DNA of 64,000 nt from Planctomycetota bacterium (lineage in GTDB: Bacteria > Planctomycetota > JAJSAM01 > JAJVHW01): the NCBI GenBank assembly GCA_021776825.1, contig JAJFFG010000127.1, forward strand, positions 1 through 64,000, written 5' to 3'. The notes under the pieces were generated by a model that searched no databases, was not told where the DNA came from, and saw only the letters and a list, made by a program, of their open reading frames with translations. This document shows positions 36,375 to 46,000 of this stretch, in pieces; within the stretch, counting starts at the first letter, position 1, and each line of letters opens with the position of its first letter. The position numbers and the translations under genes were made by a program.

Positions 36375-37607
36375 GTGAGCAGCCTGTTGCGACGCCTCGT
36401 CCAGTCTCTCGTCCCCGGGCTCGTCCTGTGTGCGGCCGCCGTCGCCGGTGCCTGGCCGCTCATCGCCTCGACCGAGGAGGTCGACACGACGGGTGAGTCG
36501 CTCGCCACGCCCGCGTCGCGCCGCGCCGTCGACCGCGCACTCCACTGGCTCGTGGAGCATCAGCGCAAGGACGGCGCATGGGACTGCGACGTCGGCTTCA
36601 AGCTGAACGAGACGTACCACGTGGAGGAGCGCAACATGCCCCACGTGGGCGTGACGGCGCTGGGTGGCACCGCGTTCCTCGCGGCCGGCAGCGTCCCGGG
36701 CCGCGGGCCCTACGCGAAGAACGTCGAGAAGGCGCTCGAGTACGTGATGTCGGCGCAGGACGGCAACACCGGCTTCATCGGGGCGAACGGCACCCGGATG
36801 TACAGCCACGCCTTCGCGACGCTGTTCCTCGCCGAGGTCTACGGAATGACGCGCGACGAGCGCGTGCGGAAGGCGCTCGAGAAGGCTGTCGTCTTCACCT
36901 ATCGCTCGCAGAACGAACAGGGCGGATGGCGCTACGTGCCCAACGCCGAAGACTCGGACATGTCGATCACCGTCTGCCAGGTCGTCGCTCTGCGCGCGGC
37001 GAAGAACAAGGGCATTCGCGTCCCCAAGGAGAGCATCGAGGCGGCCATCGAGTACGTGCTCAACTCGGCGGTGACGCGGGACGGAGTGGGGCGCTTCGAG
37101 CGCGGCTCGTTCCTGTACCAGTACCAGTCGAACAACCGCGCCGCGCAGCAGAACACGCGCACCTCATTCGCGCTGACGTCCGCCGGTCTCACCACGCTCT
37201 ACGGAGCCGGGATCTACACCGACGACGACATCCGGCGCTTCATCGAGGCCCGCGACATCAAGATGTACACCGAGCGGGGTCGGCCGCAGCCGTCGTTCTC
37301 GACGATGCTCGGCTACGTGCTGCGCCACTACGACGACGTCGCCCACAACGGGTACGACGAGCACTACTTCTACTTCTACGGCAACTACTACGCCGCCCAG
37401 GCGATGTTCATCGCAGGCGGACGCCCATGGAACACGTACTACACCCGCCTGCGCGACGACCTGATCCGTAGTCAGTCTCCGGACGGCACGTGGGAGTGCA
37501 ACGTGTCGGGCCGCGACGAACGCGGGCACATGTACCCCATGTCGACGGCGGTCGCGGCGATGCTGCTGCAGATCCCGAATAACTACCTCCCGATCTTCCA
37601 GCGCTGA
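36375..37607 (+). CDS. Secreted squalene-cyclase-like toroid protein
   Basis: The 410-residue protein starts at GTG 36375, with AGGAGA upstream. It has an N-terminal signal/anchor (residues of about 10-30) and an all-helical toroid with QW-like repeats: EHQRKDGAWDC, SAQDGNTGFIG, RSQNEQGGWRYVP and RSQSPDGTWEC. The order and spacing fit the prenyltransferase/squalene-oxidase repeat family. The cyclase DxDD acid motif was not seen, and the protein is exported, so a hopanoid cyclase role is unlikely. The C-terminal QIPNNYLPIFQR is shared with the toroid at 47219-48445 (QIPDETLPIFQRR), so they are paralogues. The last eight codons are mirrored in a hairpin just past the stop. Confidence 0.8.
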   Translation: MSSLLRRLVQSLVPGLVLCAAAVAGAWPLIASTEEVDTTGESLATPASRRAVDRALHWLVEHQRKDGAWDCDVGFKLNETYHVEERNMPHVGVTALGGTAFLAAGSVPGRGPYAKNVEKALEYVMSAQDGNTGFIGANGTRMYSHAFATLFLAEVYGMTRDERVRKALEKAVVFTYRSQNEQGGWRYVPNAEDSDMSITVCQVVALRAAKNKGIRVPKESIEAAIEYVLNSAVTRDGVGRFERGSFLYQYQSNNRAAQQNTRTSFALTSAGLTTLYGAGIYTDDDIRRFIEARDIKMYTERGRPQPSFSTMLGYVLRHYDDVAHNGYDEHYFYFYGNYYAAQAMFIAGGRPWNTYYTRLRDDLIRSQSPDGTWECNVSGRDERGHMYPMSTAVAAMLLQIPNNYLPIFQR

Positions 37608-37632
37608 CGCGCTGGAAGCTCGGGAGGTAGTT
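37581..37632. terminator. 24-bp hairpin built from the last eight codons of the toroid gene
   Basis: Bases 37581-37604 and 37609-37632 are inverted repeats with 23 of 24 pairs matching; the single mismatch is A37595 opposite C37618. The loop is TGAC, which contains the stop codon. The left arm is entirely coding sequence (from Asn to Arg before the stop). There is no T-run afterwards. As RNA this is an extremely stable rod with a four-base loop. A terminator or 3'-end protector is likely, but the extension into codons is unusual. Confidence 0.75.
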
Positions 37633-37636
37633 GGCC

Positions 37637-37871
37637 GTCACGGCGATTGCAGCGCGCCTCGTAGGTGGACGCTGGTCGACGCAGTGACAATCGCCGCGCC
37701 CGCGGGTCACGCCGCGTGCGATGCGCACACGGCGCGCCTCCGGCACCTCTGGTCGGCTCCGCGGGTGCGAGGGCTCTCACTCGAGAGCCACCGTGTCGGC
37801 CGCACCCTTGCGTGGCCTCACTCCCGCGTCACGCTGCCTGCGCGCACGCGCGCATCCAGCGCGCCCCGGGT
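37637..37871 (+). repeat. Composite structured repeat, block A, unit (one copy plus extra hairpin)
   Basis: This is the first unit of a repeat family found in four blocks. Hairpin H1 runs from GTCACGGCGATTGC (37637) to TCGCCGCGCC (37700). An extra GTCAC hairpin lies at 37706-37738. The spacer starts with GGTCGGCTCCGCGG at 37751 and folds as GGGTGCG with CGCACCC, capped by GGCTCTC/GAGAGCC. Hairpin H3 starts at GTCAC 37828 and ends in GCGCCCCGGG. The unit begins 30 bases after the toroid gene stop and reads away from it. No protein-coding gene is credible here. Confidence 0.8.
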
Positions 37872-38300
37872 TGGGATCCGGACGGCTGGGGTGTCCTCCC
37901 ATCCACCGGGTCGGCTACGTCAACGGCGCCGTACGGGCGGATCTCCTGATCCGCCCCGCCCGCTGGCGTTGCTGGCGCGATGCGGGTTTGCTGGCGCTCG
38001 GCGGACGACCCTCGTCACGCGGACGGCCATCGGTCGATGACCGCGCTCCGGCTCGGTGCCGCATCTCGCGGCGGGTGCGGATCCAATCCCCTCGGACGCG
38101 CCTCCTCAATGGCGCCGTAGGGGCAGCGCCTCTGGTCCGCCCCGCCCGCGGGGGTCGCTCGCGCGATGCGGGTCCACTGGCGGTCCGCGGACGACCCGCG
38201 TGGTGCGGGCGGCCACCGGTCGATGATGTGGCTGTCCGTCCGCTCGCCCGCCCGTTCCGACGCCATCTCCCCCCATCGCTCGGCCCCGGCGACCCATTCC
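37872..38300 (+). repeat. Composite structured repeat, block A, two tail modules
   Basis: After the junction GGGATCCGG, two copies of the tail module follow, starting at GGCGCCGTA 37925 and 38111 (186 bp apart). Each has a REP-like hairpin (37931-37956 with a GTAC foot; 38117-38143 with a GTAG foot), then CGCCCGC, then a stretch ending near GACGGCCATCGGTCGATGA. Copy 2 is more diverged. The remaining bases to 38395 hold no gene; 38325-38356 is a short A/T-richer stretch that may carry the promoter of the downstream sigma-factor operon. Confidence 0.75.
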
Positions 38301-38395
38301 GGGCTCTCGCAGCCTCGGAGCACTAGATTCTAAAAAGTGCGGAAATCGCTGAACCGGCCCCCGAAGGTCGGGTTCCACGGTTCCGTGCCCTCCCT

Positions 38396-38989
38396 ATGCC
38401 CCCACACGAACAGCAGCATTCCTTCAACTGCATGGAGCGACTCGCGCAAGGCGACGAGTCCGCCCTCGAGGAGCTCTACGCCCGATGGTCCGGACCGCTT
38501 CTGAGCTTCCTCTACGGCATGTGCCGCGATCGGGCCCTCTGCGAGGACCTGATGCAGGGGGTGTTCCTCAAGGTCTGGCGGGCCGCGCCGCGCTATCGGC
38601 CGCTGGCGAAGTTTTCCACGTGGCTGTTCCAGATCGCCCGCAACCACTGGTTGAACGAGCGCGAGAAGAAGATGCGGCGCATTCGGCCGGTCTCGCTGGA
38701 CGCCGGAGGCGACTCGGACGCTCCGCGACTCGTGAAGGCGGTCGAGTCCGACGCCCCCACGCCCGACAAGGTGGCGCTCTCCGGCGAGCTCGGCGACCAC
38801 ATCCAGGCCGCCGTAGGTCGCTTGCCCGAGAAGCTGCGGCTCGTCTGGATGCTCGGGGCGTCGCAGGGCCTCCCCTACAAGGAGGTCGCCGAGATTCTCG
38901 AGATCCCGGTCGGCACGGTGAAATCGCGCATGTTCCAGGCCGTACGCGCCCTGCGGACGGAGCTCGAGCCCTACGTCGGGATCGGCTGA
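38396..38989 (+). CDS. ECF-type RNA polymerase sigma factor
   Basis: The 197-residue protein has sigma-70 region 2 (ALEELYARWSGPLLSFLYGMCRDRALCEDLMQGVFLKVWR, then FSTWLFQIARNHWLNERE), a linker, and region 4 (LPEKLRLVWMLGASQGLPYKEVAEILEIPVGTVKSRMFQAVRALR) with the helix-turn-helix. Each is the usual ECF form. The start at ATG 38396 has no strong ribosome site; ATG 38432 (MERLAQGDESAL) is an alternative. The next gene is a FecR-type membrane protein with anti-sigma-like N-terminal modules, so the pair probably controls the following operon of envelope proteins. Confidence 0.92.
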   Translation: MPPHEQQHSFNCMERLAQGDESALEELYARWSGPLLSFLYGMCRDRALCEDLMQGVFLKVWRAAPRYRPLAKFSTWLFQIARNHWLNEREKKMRRIRPVSLDAGGDSDAPRLVKAVESDAPTPDKVALSGELGDHIQAAVGRLPEKLRLVWMLGASQGLPYKEVAEILEIPVGTVKSRMFQAVRALRTELEPYVGIG

Positions 38990-39065
38990 GCGAATTCGGC
39001 TGCGAAACGACTGAACCACAGTCCCGCTCTGCCGGTGCCAAGCGCATGCCTAGGACGATCCAGCC

Positions 39066-40703
39066 GTGAGCGCCCCGTCGTCTCCCACTCCCCCGGGCCC
39101 CACTCCCCCGCCCGATGATGTCGGCGCCGAGCTCCTCGCTCACCTGATGGGTGGCCTCGAGCCCGCTGAAGCGCAGGCGCTCGAGAAACGGCTCGCAGCC
39201 GACGAGACGCTTCGAGCACAGCACGACGCTCTCCGCGCCGAGGTCGCCGACCTCTCGCGCTCGGCGGCCCCGCAGCCGTCCAAGTCCGGCCTCGCACGAC
39301 TTCTCGATACCGTCGAGGACGAGGCCGCCGAACGGCGTGCCGACGTCGCGCTCTCTCGCTCGCCGATCGACGCGGAGCTGGGCGCCAACCTGACGGCTCT
39401 CGCCCTCGGCCAACTCTCCGGCGCCGCCGCAGAGCGCGTGGAGCGTGCGATCGCAGGGGACGCGGCCGCCGCCGCCGAGCTCGCGTCGGTCCACGAACTC
39501 GTCGGGGCCACGCGAACGGCTCTCCACGTCCAGCCGCGCGCGGACGGGGCCGCCGCCGTGCTCGAGTTGATTGCGCGCGAGGGCCCGCCGGCCGTGCACT
39601 TCGAGGACCTGGACGACGTGCCAGCGCCCGGCACTGCGCGCCGCGGCCGACTCCGGTTCCTCCGTTGGTTGGCTCCGATCGCCATCGCCGCCGTGCTGGT
39701 CGTCGCCGTGTCGCTCGGACTCGGGGGGCGCGGGTCCGACGCCGCACTCGTCTCGACCGGGCAGATCCTGCACACGGACGGCGACGAGTCGGGCGCGCAG
39801 GCTGCGCGCTGGATCGGGTCGGAGTCCGGATCGGTCGAGTTCCGCGCCGGGGACGTCCTGGAAGCCGGGCACGACCGCGTCGCCGTGCGCGTGCGGTGCG
39901 ACAAGCGTCACGGCGCGCCGCGCGCGGACCAGCCGCTCTCCGAAGGGACGGCCGAGCTCACTCTGGAGCCCGGCGCTCGACTGCGGCGCCTGAGCGCCTC
40001 CCACTTCGAGCTGATCGCCGGGCGCGTCGACGTCGTCGCCATGGATCTGGCGGATCGGCTGGAGATCACGTCGAACACCCTCTACGCCGCCGTGCGGGGC
40101 ACGCGCTTCCGGGTGCGCGCAGTCGGAGAGCGGCTCGTGGTCGGCGTCGAGGAGGGCGAGGTCGAGTTCGGTCGCCGTGGGACCGATGCGGCGTCGGAAC
40201 GTCTCCGCGCTGGCCAGCAGGGTCTCGTGGATGAGGACGTGCTGCTCGTGCGCGATGCCGACGGCCGTGACGGCGGCGACGCCTTCTTGACGCCTCGGGC
40301 GACGCTCGAGGCAGGCGCTGAGACCATCGGCGTGGGTGACGATCTCGCGCTGACGGCCGAGCTCGCTCCCGGCGTGGGAGGCGCGGTCGAGATCGCCGGA
40401 TTCGACGCTTCCGTGCCGGACTTCCTCGTGCGTCTCAAGGGACCGAGCGGGCGCGAGACGGAGGTCACGGTGCAGGAGTCGATGATCGTCCGCGCGTCGC
40501 ACGCTCTCGACGGCGGCGGCGATACGATCTTCATCCGATCCGATGCGCCATATCGGCTCGAATTGAGCCTCGCCATCCCCGATCAGGAAACCGGTCGCTG
40601 GGAAGCGCGTCTTCGCTACATGTCCTACCGCACGCAATCGCGCGGCGTCGAATGGCTCGGCGTCGTCGAGAGCGAACCCGTGACGTTCGAGGTGACCCGC
40701 TGA
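39066..40703 (+). CDS. FecR-domain membrane protein, probable anti-sigma factor
   Basis: The 545-residue protein starts at GTG 39066. The cytosolic N-terminus has two similar modules, ELLAHLMGGLEPAEAQALEKRL and ELGANLTALALGQLSGAAAERV, which resemble a duplicated anti-sigma interaction helix set. No zinc HxxxCxxC motif is present. A transmembrane helix at about 199-218 is followed by a periplasmic FecR domain (LEPGARLRRLSASHFELIAGRVDV; NTLYAAVRGTRFRVRA; VGVEEGEVEF). A beta-rich C-terminal region completes it. The stop overlaps the next start as TGATG. Anti-sigma function is inferred from the neighbour and the topology. Confidence 0.8.
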   Translation: MSAPSSPTPPGPTPPPDDVGAELLAHLMGGLEPAEAQALEKRLAADETLRAQHDALRAEVADLSRSAAPQPSKSGLARLLDTVEDEAAERRADVALSRSPIDAELGANLTALALGQLSGAAAERVERAIAGDAAAAAELASVHELVGATRTALHVQPRADGAAAVLELIAREGPPAVHFEDLDDVPAPGTARRGRLRFLRWLAPIAIAAVLVVAVSLGLGGRGSDAALVSTGQILHTDGDESGAQAARWIGSESGSVEFRAGDVLEAGHDRVAVRVRCDKRHGAPRADQPLSEGTAELTLEPGARLRRLSASHFELIAGRVDVVAMDLADRLEITSNTLYAAVRGTRFRVRAVGERLVVGVEEGEVEFGRRGTDAASERLRAGQQGLVDEDVLLVRDADGRDGGDAFLTPRATLEAGAETIGVGDDLALTAELAPGVGGAVEIAGFDASVPDFLVRLKGPSGRETEVTVQESMIVRASHALDGGGDTIFIRSDAPYRLELSLAIPDQETGRWEARLRYMSYRTQSRGVEWLGVVESEPVTFEVTR

Positions 40704-42991
40704 TGCAGCGTGAGATGCAGCCGGTCCGCGACGTCCTTCGGCGCCTGCGCAGCAAGTTGCGCCGGAGCGCGGCCGTGCGCGCCCTCGCCCTCGTCGTCGC
40801 CACGATGGCTCTGGTCGCGCTGGTATCGTTCGCGCTCGACTGGTTCCTCGACCTCCCGCTCGCGGTGCGCGCCATTCATCTCGCCGCGTTCGTGATCGGG
40901 GTGTTGGTGCTGGCGCGCTGGGCAACGGCTCCGCTGCGAGCGCCCATGGACGACGCGCGACTCGCGCAGACGCTCGAGGACGCCGTCCCGGACCTCGGCG
41001 ACCGCCTGGCTTCGGCGCTCGACTTCGAGACTCGACTGGACGACCCCGACGAGCCCGAGTCGCGCGAGATGATGCGCATCGTGGTGATGCAGGCCGGCGC
41101 CTACGCGCAGAAGATCCGCCCAGAGACGTTGGTCGACACCCGCGCGTCGCGACGTGCACTCCTGGTGGCCGGAGGGGCCGTCTCGGCGCTGGCGCTCGCC
41201 GCGCTGCTCGCGCCGTCCGCGTTCGGCCTGTGGGTGAAGCGCGGCATCTTCCTCCAGGACGTCGCCTGGCCGCGTCGGACGAACGTGCGTGTCGTCGACT
41301 TCACCGTCGACGATCCTCGCATCGTCACGCGAGGCGACGATCTCCGCATCGTCGCGGAGGTCGACGGACAGCGGCCGCGGGAGCTCCAGCTCCACTTCGA
41401 AGCGCTCGAGTTCGACGCGGACGGAGGCGATCCTCGGATCACCGAGACCGATTCGCGCCGCATGTTCCCGCTGGTCACGGAGGAAGGTGACACGGGCCAG
41501 TACGCATTCGACTTCCGCTCCGTGGCGACGTCGTTCCGCTTCTGGGTCACCGGCGGCGACGACGACGACCGCGATCCTGTCTACGAGGTCCGCGCGATGG
41601 TTCCGCCGCGGATCGCCTCGACGGTGGCGCAGGTCACCTCCCCCGACTACTCCGGTCGACCGGTCGCCGTCGTGCGCGAGTCGTCGTTCGACGTCCTCGA
41701 GGGCTCGCGCGTCGAGCTGACGCTGCGGGCCAACATGCCGCTCGCGTCGGCGCAACTCGTCCCGCGCGAGGCCGCTGCGCAGGAGCTCGTCGTCGAGGGC
41801 GACGGACGCGACAGCCTGCGCGTCGAGCTGGTCGTTCGCGAGGACCAGATCTTCCACATCGAGCTCATTGCAGACAGCGGGCAACGCAATCGCGCCGAGG
41901 AGGATCGCTTCCGCATCCGCGCGGTCGAGGACGAGCCGCCTGAGGTCCGCGTCCTGTTCCCACTGGCGCGTCTCTATCGCACGCCGCAGGGGCTGGTGCC
42001 GGTCAAGGCCATCGTCCGCGACGACTTCTCGATCGCGACCGCGAACCTGGACGTCCTCGAGGACGGCCAGCCTCTGCGATCGACGCTGCTCTGGCCGGAG
42101 GGCGAGTCCCCGGCACCTCGCAAGCGCTTGGACGTCTACGCCCCCGTCGAGATCGGCAGCCTCTCCGGCGGCGACCAGCAGCCGATCGTCGCTGGCGACG
42201 TGATCGAACTCTCCGTCCGTGCGCTCGATAACGACCAGAATGAGACGGTCGCGCCCGCCGTGACCATCGAGGTGCTCTCTCGCGAGGACCTCGAGCGACG
42301 TCTGACTCAGCGTCAGGTGGGGCTGCGCGATCTGCTCATGCAGCTCCGCGCCCACCAGCGCCGCACGACCGAGGGCATCCGCAAGCTCCGCCAGGCGGTG
42401 GCTAGCGCTCCTCCGAGCCTCGACGACATCGACGCGGGACGAGACCTGCAGGTCGAGCAGGGGCGTGTCACGAACGAACTCGACCAGTTCCTGCGCGGCG
42501 TTCACGGCGTCTTCGATGCCTACGTACTCAACCGCCTCGGGAGCATCCCGACCGTGGACCGGTTGCTGCCGCTCTATCACGAGACGCTCGCCGCTCCCTC
42601 CGAGGACGTCGACGGCGTGTTCCCGCGGAAGCTGTATCGCACCATCGTCGAGCAGAAGCGCGCCAAGCGGCTCTACGACCCGGAGATCCTGGGCGCGTTG
42701 CTCGACATCATGGATCTCGGCGACGAGGCCGTGGTCGAGTTGTCGCCTGCCGTGTACGACGCGCTGCGCGCGTGGAGCGGAGCCGACGGACCGCGCGCCG
42801 AGTTGCTCGAAGAGGCGGAGCGGCGCGCTGACGAGCTCGAACAGAAGCTCGCCGAGCTGGAACGCCGCATGGACCGCTGGGAGACGCTCTCCGAGATCGT
42901 CGAGCTGGCGCGTCAGATCAGGAACCGACAGATCGGCATCGGAAAGCCCCTGCCGAAGAAGCCGGACGACGAGAACGACCGGGATCGCTGA
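40703..42991 (+). CDS. DUF4175-like membrane protein
   Basis: The 762-residue protein starts at ATG 40703 inside the previous stop. Two N-terminal transmembrane helices (residues of about 25-47 and 55-75) are followed by ARLAQTLEDAVPDLGDRLASALDFE and a third helix (about 148-168). A large periplasmic part contains beta domains (VEGSRVELTLRANMPLASAQL; RDDFSIATANLDVLEDGQPL) and a C-terminal coiled coil (RRADELEQKLAELERRMDRW). This layout resembles DUF4175 and related planctomycete proteins. The coiled coil may contact the two coiled-coil proteins encoded next. The function is unknown. Confidence 0.7.
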   Translation: MQREMQPVRDVLRRLRSKLRRSAAVRALALVVATMALVALVSFALDWFLDLPLAVRAIHLAAFVIGVLVLARWATAPLRAPMDDARLAQTLEDAVPDLGDRLASALDFETRLDDPDEPESREMMRIVVMQAGAYAQKIRPETLVDTRASRRALLVAGGAVSALALAALLAPSAFGLWVKRGIFLQDVAWPRRTNVRVVDFTVDDPRIVTRGDDLRIVAEVDGQRPRELQLHFEALEFDADGGDPRITETDSRRMFPLVTEEGDTGQYAFDFRSVATSFRFWVTGGDDDDRDPVYEVRAMVPPRIASTVAQVTSPDYSGRPVAVVRESSFDVLEGSRVELTLRANMPLASAQLVPREAAAQELVVEGDGRDSLRVELVVREDQIFHIELIADSGQRNRAEEDRFRIRAVEDEPPEVRVLFPLARLYRTPQGLVPVKAIVRDDFSIATANLDVLEDGQPLRSTLLWPEGESPAPRKRLDVYAPVEIGSLSGGDQQPIVAGDVIELSVRALDNDQNETVAPAVTIEVLSREDLERRLTQRQVGLRDLLMQLRAHQRRTTEGIRKLRQAVASAPPSLDDIDAGRDLQVEQGRVTNELDQFLRGVHGVFDAYVLNRLGSIPTVDRLLPLYHETLAAPSEDVDGVFPRKLYRTIVEQKRAKRLYDPEILGALLDIMDLGDEAVVELSPAVYDALRAWSGADGPRAELLEEAERRADELEQKLAELERRMDRWETLSEIVELARQIRNRQIGIGKPLPKKPDDENDRDR

Positions 42992-43015
42992 GCGCCACGA
43001 GCGCGGGAGACCGAG

Positions 43016-46000
43016 ATGACCGGATGGACGATCAGGCTGACGACCGTCGGAGCCGCAGCAGTCCTGCTCCTCGTGAGTGCCCCGCCGCGAGCCGCCGCGC
43101 AGGACAACCCGGAAGACGCCGCGATCACGCGCGCGAACGACCAGGAGTCCAACCTCAACCAGTTCCAGGATCTCATCGCCCGCATGCGCACGTTCGGCGA
43201 ACGGCTGCGTGAAGCTGGGTTCGATGAGAAGGCCGATCTCGTCGACACCGCGCTGCGCCACGCCGACGAGCGGCAGATCTCCACGACGATGGAGAACGTC
43301 CGCAAGCTGTTCGACGACCGCAAGTTCCAGCGCGGCATCGATCTCGCCGGGACGGTGCACGACGACCTCGAGGACCTGCTCTCCATCCTCGAGAAGCGGA
43401 ACACGCTCGAGGACATCGAGCGCAGGCAGGAGGAGATCGCGAGCGCGCGCGCCGAGCTGTCGGAGATCCAGTCGAAGCAGCAAGAGATCCGGCGCGAGAC
43501 CGAGGACGCACGTGACCGGTCCGCTGTGGACCGCGATCTGTCCGACCTCGATCGCCAGATCGAGGACCTCCAGCGCGACCAGGCAGCCCTCGAGGCGCAG
43601 ATCGGCCGCGAGGCCGCCGACGAGCGCCGGCAGGCGCAGCAGAACGCTCGCGATCTCGCCGCGCTGGCCCAGGAGCAGAGCGAACTCGGCGACCGCGCAG
43701 ACCGCACCGGCGAGAACGTCGACAAGGATCTGGCCGACGCGGCGCGCCGCGCTGACGAGCTCCGGTCGCAGCAGGCCGAGAACCGCTCGCAGATGTCGCC
43801 CCTGCGCGCCGCCGAGGAGGCCGTCCGGCGCCTCTCCGACCTGGCCCAGCGGGCCGCAAAGGCCGCGCGCGATGCGGAGAAGCTCGCCGCAGACGATCTC
43901 CGCAACACGCGCACGACCGAGGAGCTCGCCCGCGCGACGGCCGCGGCGATGCGTGAATCGAACCCGGGCCGCGACGGCGCGTCCGAGGAACTGACCAAGC
44001 AGGCGGACCGCCTCACCAAGGCCTCGCAGGACCTCGCCGATCAGTTGAGCGATGCGCAGGCCGCCGGTGACGAGGAGCGCACCGCGGAGCTCGAGGCTGC
44101 TCTCGCCCGCGCCAAGTCGGCCGCTGCCGCGGCGCGCGAGGCGGCCGATGCCGCCAAGGCCGCTCAGGACGCCCGCTCCGAGGGCGACCGAGACGGCGCC
44201 CGTCAGGCCGAGGCGACCGCGCAGGACGCACGGGACCGCGCAGCCGCTGCCGCTGACGAGCTCGCACAGCACGCTCGTGCGGCATCCGCGGCAGACGCTG
44301 CGCGCGACGTCGGCGACGCGGAACGGAAGATCGCCGAAGAAGCGGCCGCCGTGGCGAGCGCGCTTCGCGCGGCGAGCCCCGAGATGAACGACGCCAAGGC
44401 CGGCGAGCAGGCGACGAAGGCCGCCGACGCCGCGGCCGAAGCCGTCGGCGCGCTGGATCGTGCCAGCAAGGCGCTCGACGTCGGGGACGCCCCGGAGGCG
44501 CGTCGTCAGGCCGGCGACGCCCAGACCGCGCTCGAGCGTGCCCTCGACGCGGCCCAGAAGAGTCTCTCGGCCGCACGGGCGAGTTCCGGCGCCGCAGCGG
44601 CAGCGCAGCAGGAGGCCGTCGCCAAGGGGGCCGAGGACCTGGCCGCGCAGGCGAAGAGCCCCGCCGACGGAGCCCAGGGCCTCTCGAAGGAGAAGTCGCA
44701 CGCCGCACAGAAGGGCGCCGACAGCGCGCAAGCGGCAGCAAGGGCCGCCCGTGAGGCCGCCGACGCCATGCAGCAGGCACAGTCAGCCGCTTCCGCCGGG
44801 AGCGAGGGCGAGCAGCAGTCGGCGGAGCGTGGCGACCAGGCCAAGGCCGCCGCCGCGGCCGCGCGTGCCGAGTCCGCGCTGGCAAAGGCCCGCAAGCAAC
44901 TCGCGCAGGCCTCCGGCCAGAGCGACGTCGCCCGCGAGCTCGAGGAACCACAGACGTCATTGGCCGACCGCGCCGAGCGCGTGGCGGCCGATCTCCCCGA
45001 GTCCAGCCCGGCGCGGGAGGATCTCGAGAAGGCGATCGATGCGATGCGCGACGCGGCGGCGAAGGCCGCCTCCGGATCGCCGCAGGAGGCATCCGACGCG
45101 TCGGGGCGCGCGGAGCAGGCGCTGCGCGACGCCGCCGAGGCTGAGCAGACCCGACGCGACGAGGCAGCGGCGCGCGAGAACACTGCCGCCAAGGCGCTCG
45201 CCGAGAAGCAGGCGGAGCTCGAGAAGCGCGCCCGCGAGCTGGAAGAGAAGCTCCGCGAGCGCGCGGGCCAGTTGAACGCGGCAGGGAACTCCACCGCCGG
45301 GGATCGCGCGCAGGAGGCAGCGGACCGGACTGAGGAAGCCGCCGGCGAGATGTCCGGGGCGCAGAAGAGCAGCGAGGCTGGTCAGTCCGAGCAGGCCGCC
45401 GGTCAGCGCCAGCAGGCTCGCCGCGACCTCGACGCCGCCCGCGAGGCGCTGCGAGATCCGGAGCGTGAAGCCGAGACGAGGGAGACGCTCCGCAAGATCA
45501 AGGAGCAGCAGGACGAGCTCGCCGAGCGCACCAAGCGCGCCGCCGAGCAGATGCAGAAGAGCGCGGCATCCGCCGGTGCGTCGAGCGCATCGCGCGCCCA
45601 GGAGGAGATGGAGAGCGCCTCCGACGAGATGGACGAAGGGGAAGCCGAGCAGGCGACGCGAGAGCAGGAGGACGCGGAGCGCTACCTCGAGATGGCCGAC
45701 GCAGCCCTCGAAGAGGAGCAGGAGCGCTACGACTCGCTGCAGGCCGAGGAGGCCCTCTACCGCATCGAGCAGGAGCTGGCCCGCGTCGAGGAGGCCCAGT
45801 CGGCCATCCTCGAGTCAACCGAGCTGGTCTGGAGCGAGCGCGGTGAAGAGGACAGTTTCGCGCGGCACCAGCGTGTGAGCATGCGCAAGCTCGCGGGGGA
45901 GCAGGAGGGCCTGTCCGACCACCTGAACCCGGTCGTCGAGGCCATCGAGAAGGAGGGCTCGGCCGTGTTCGGCCCCATCCTCCACGGCATCAAGGACGAC

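Noticed and set aside
36375..37607. Assignment as a hopanoid-forming squalene-hopene cyclase
   Set aside because: The export signal, the short length (410 against about 630 residues) and the absence of a visible DxDD motif argue against catalysis.
40625..44731. Minus-strand ORF of 1368 codons opposite the FecR, DUF4175-like and coiled-coil genes
   Set aside because: It is antisense to three well-supported genes and is rich in Arg, Gly and Leu without domain signatures. It arises from GC-rich third codon positions.
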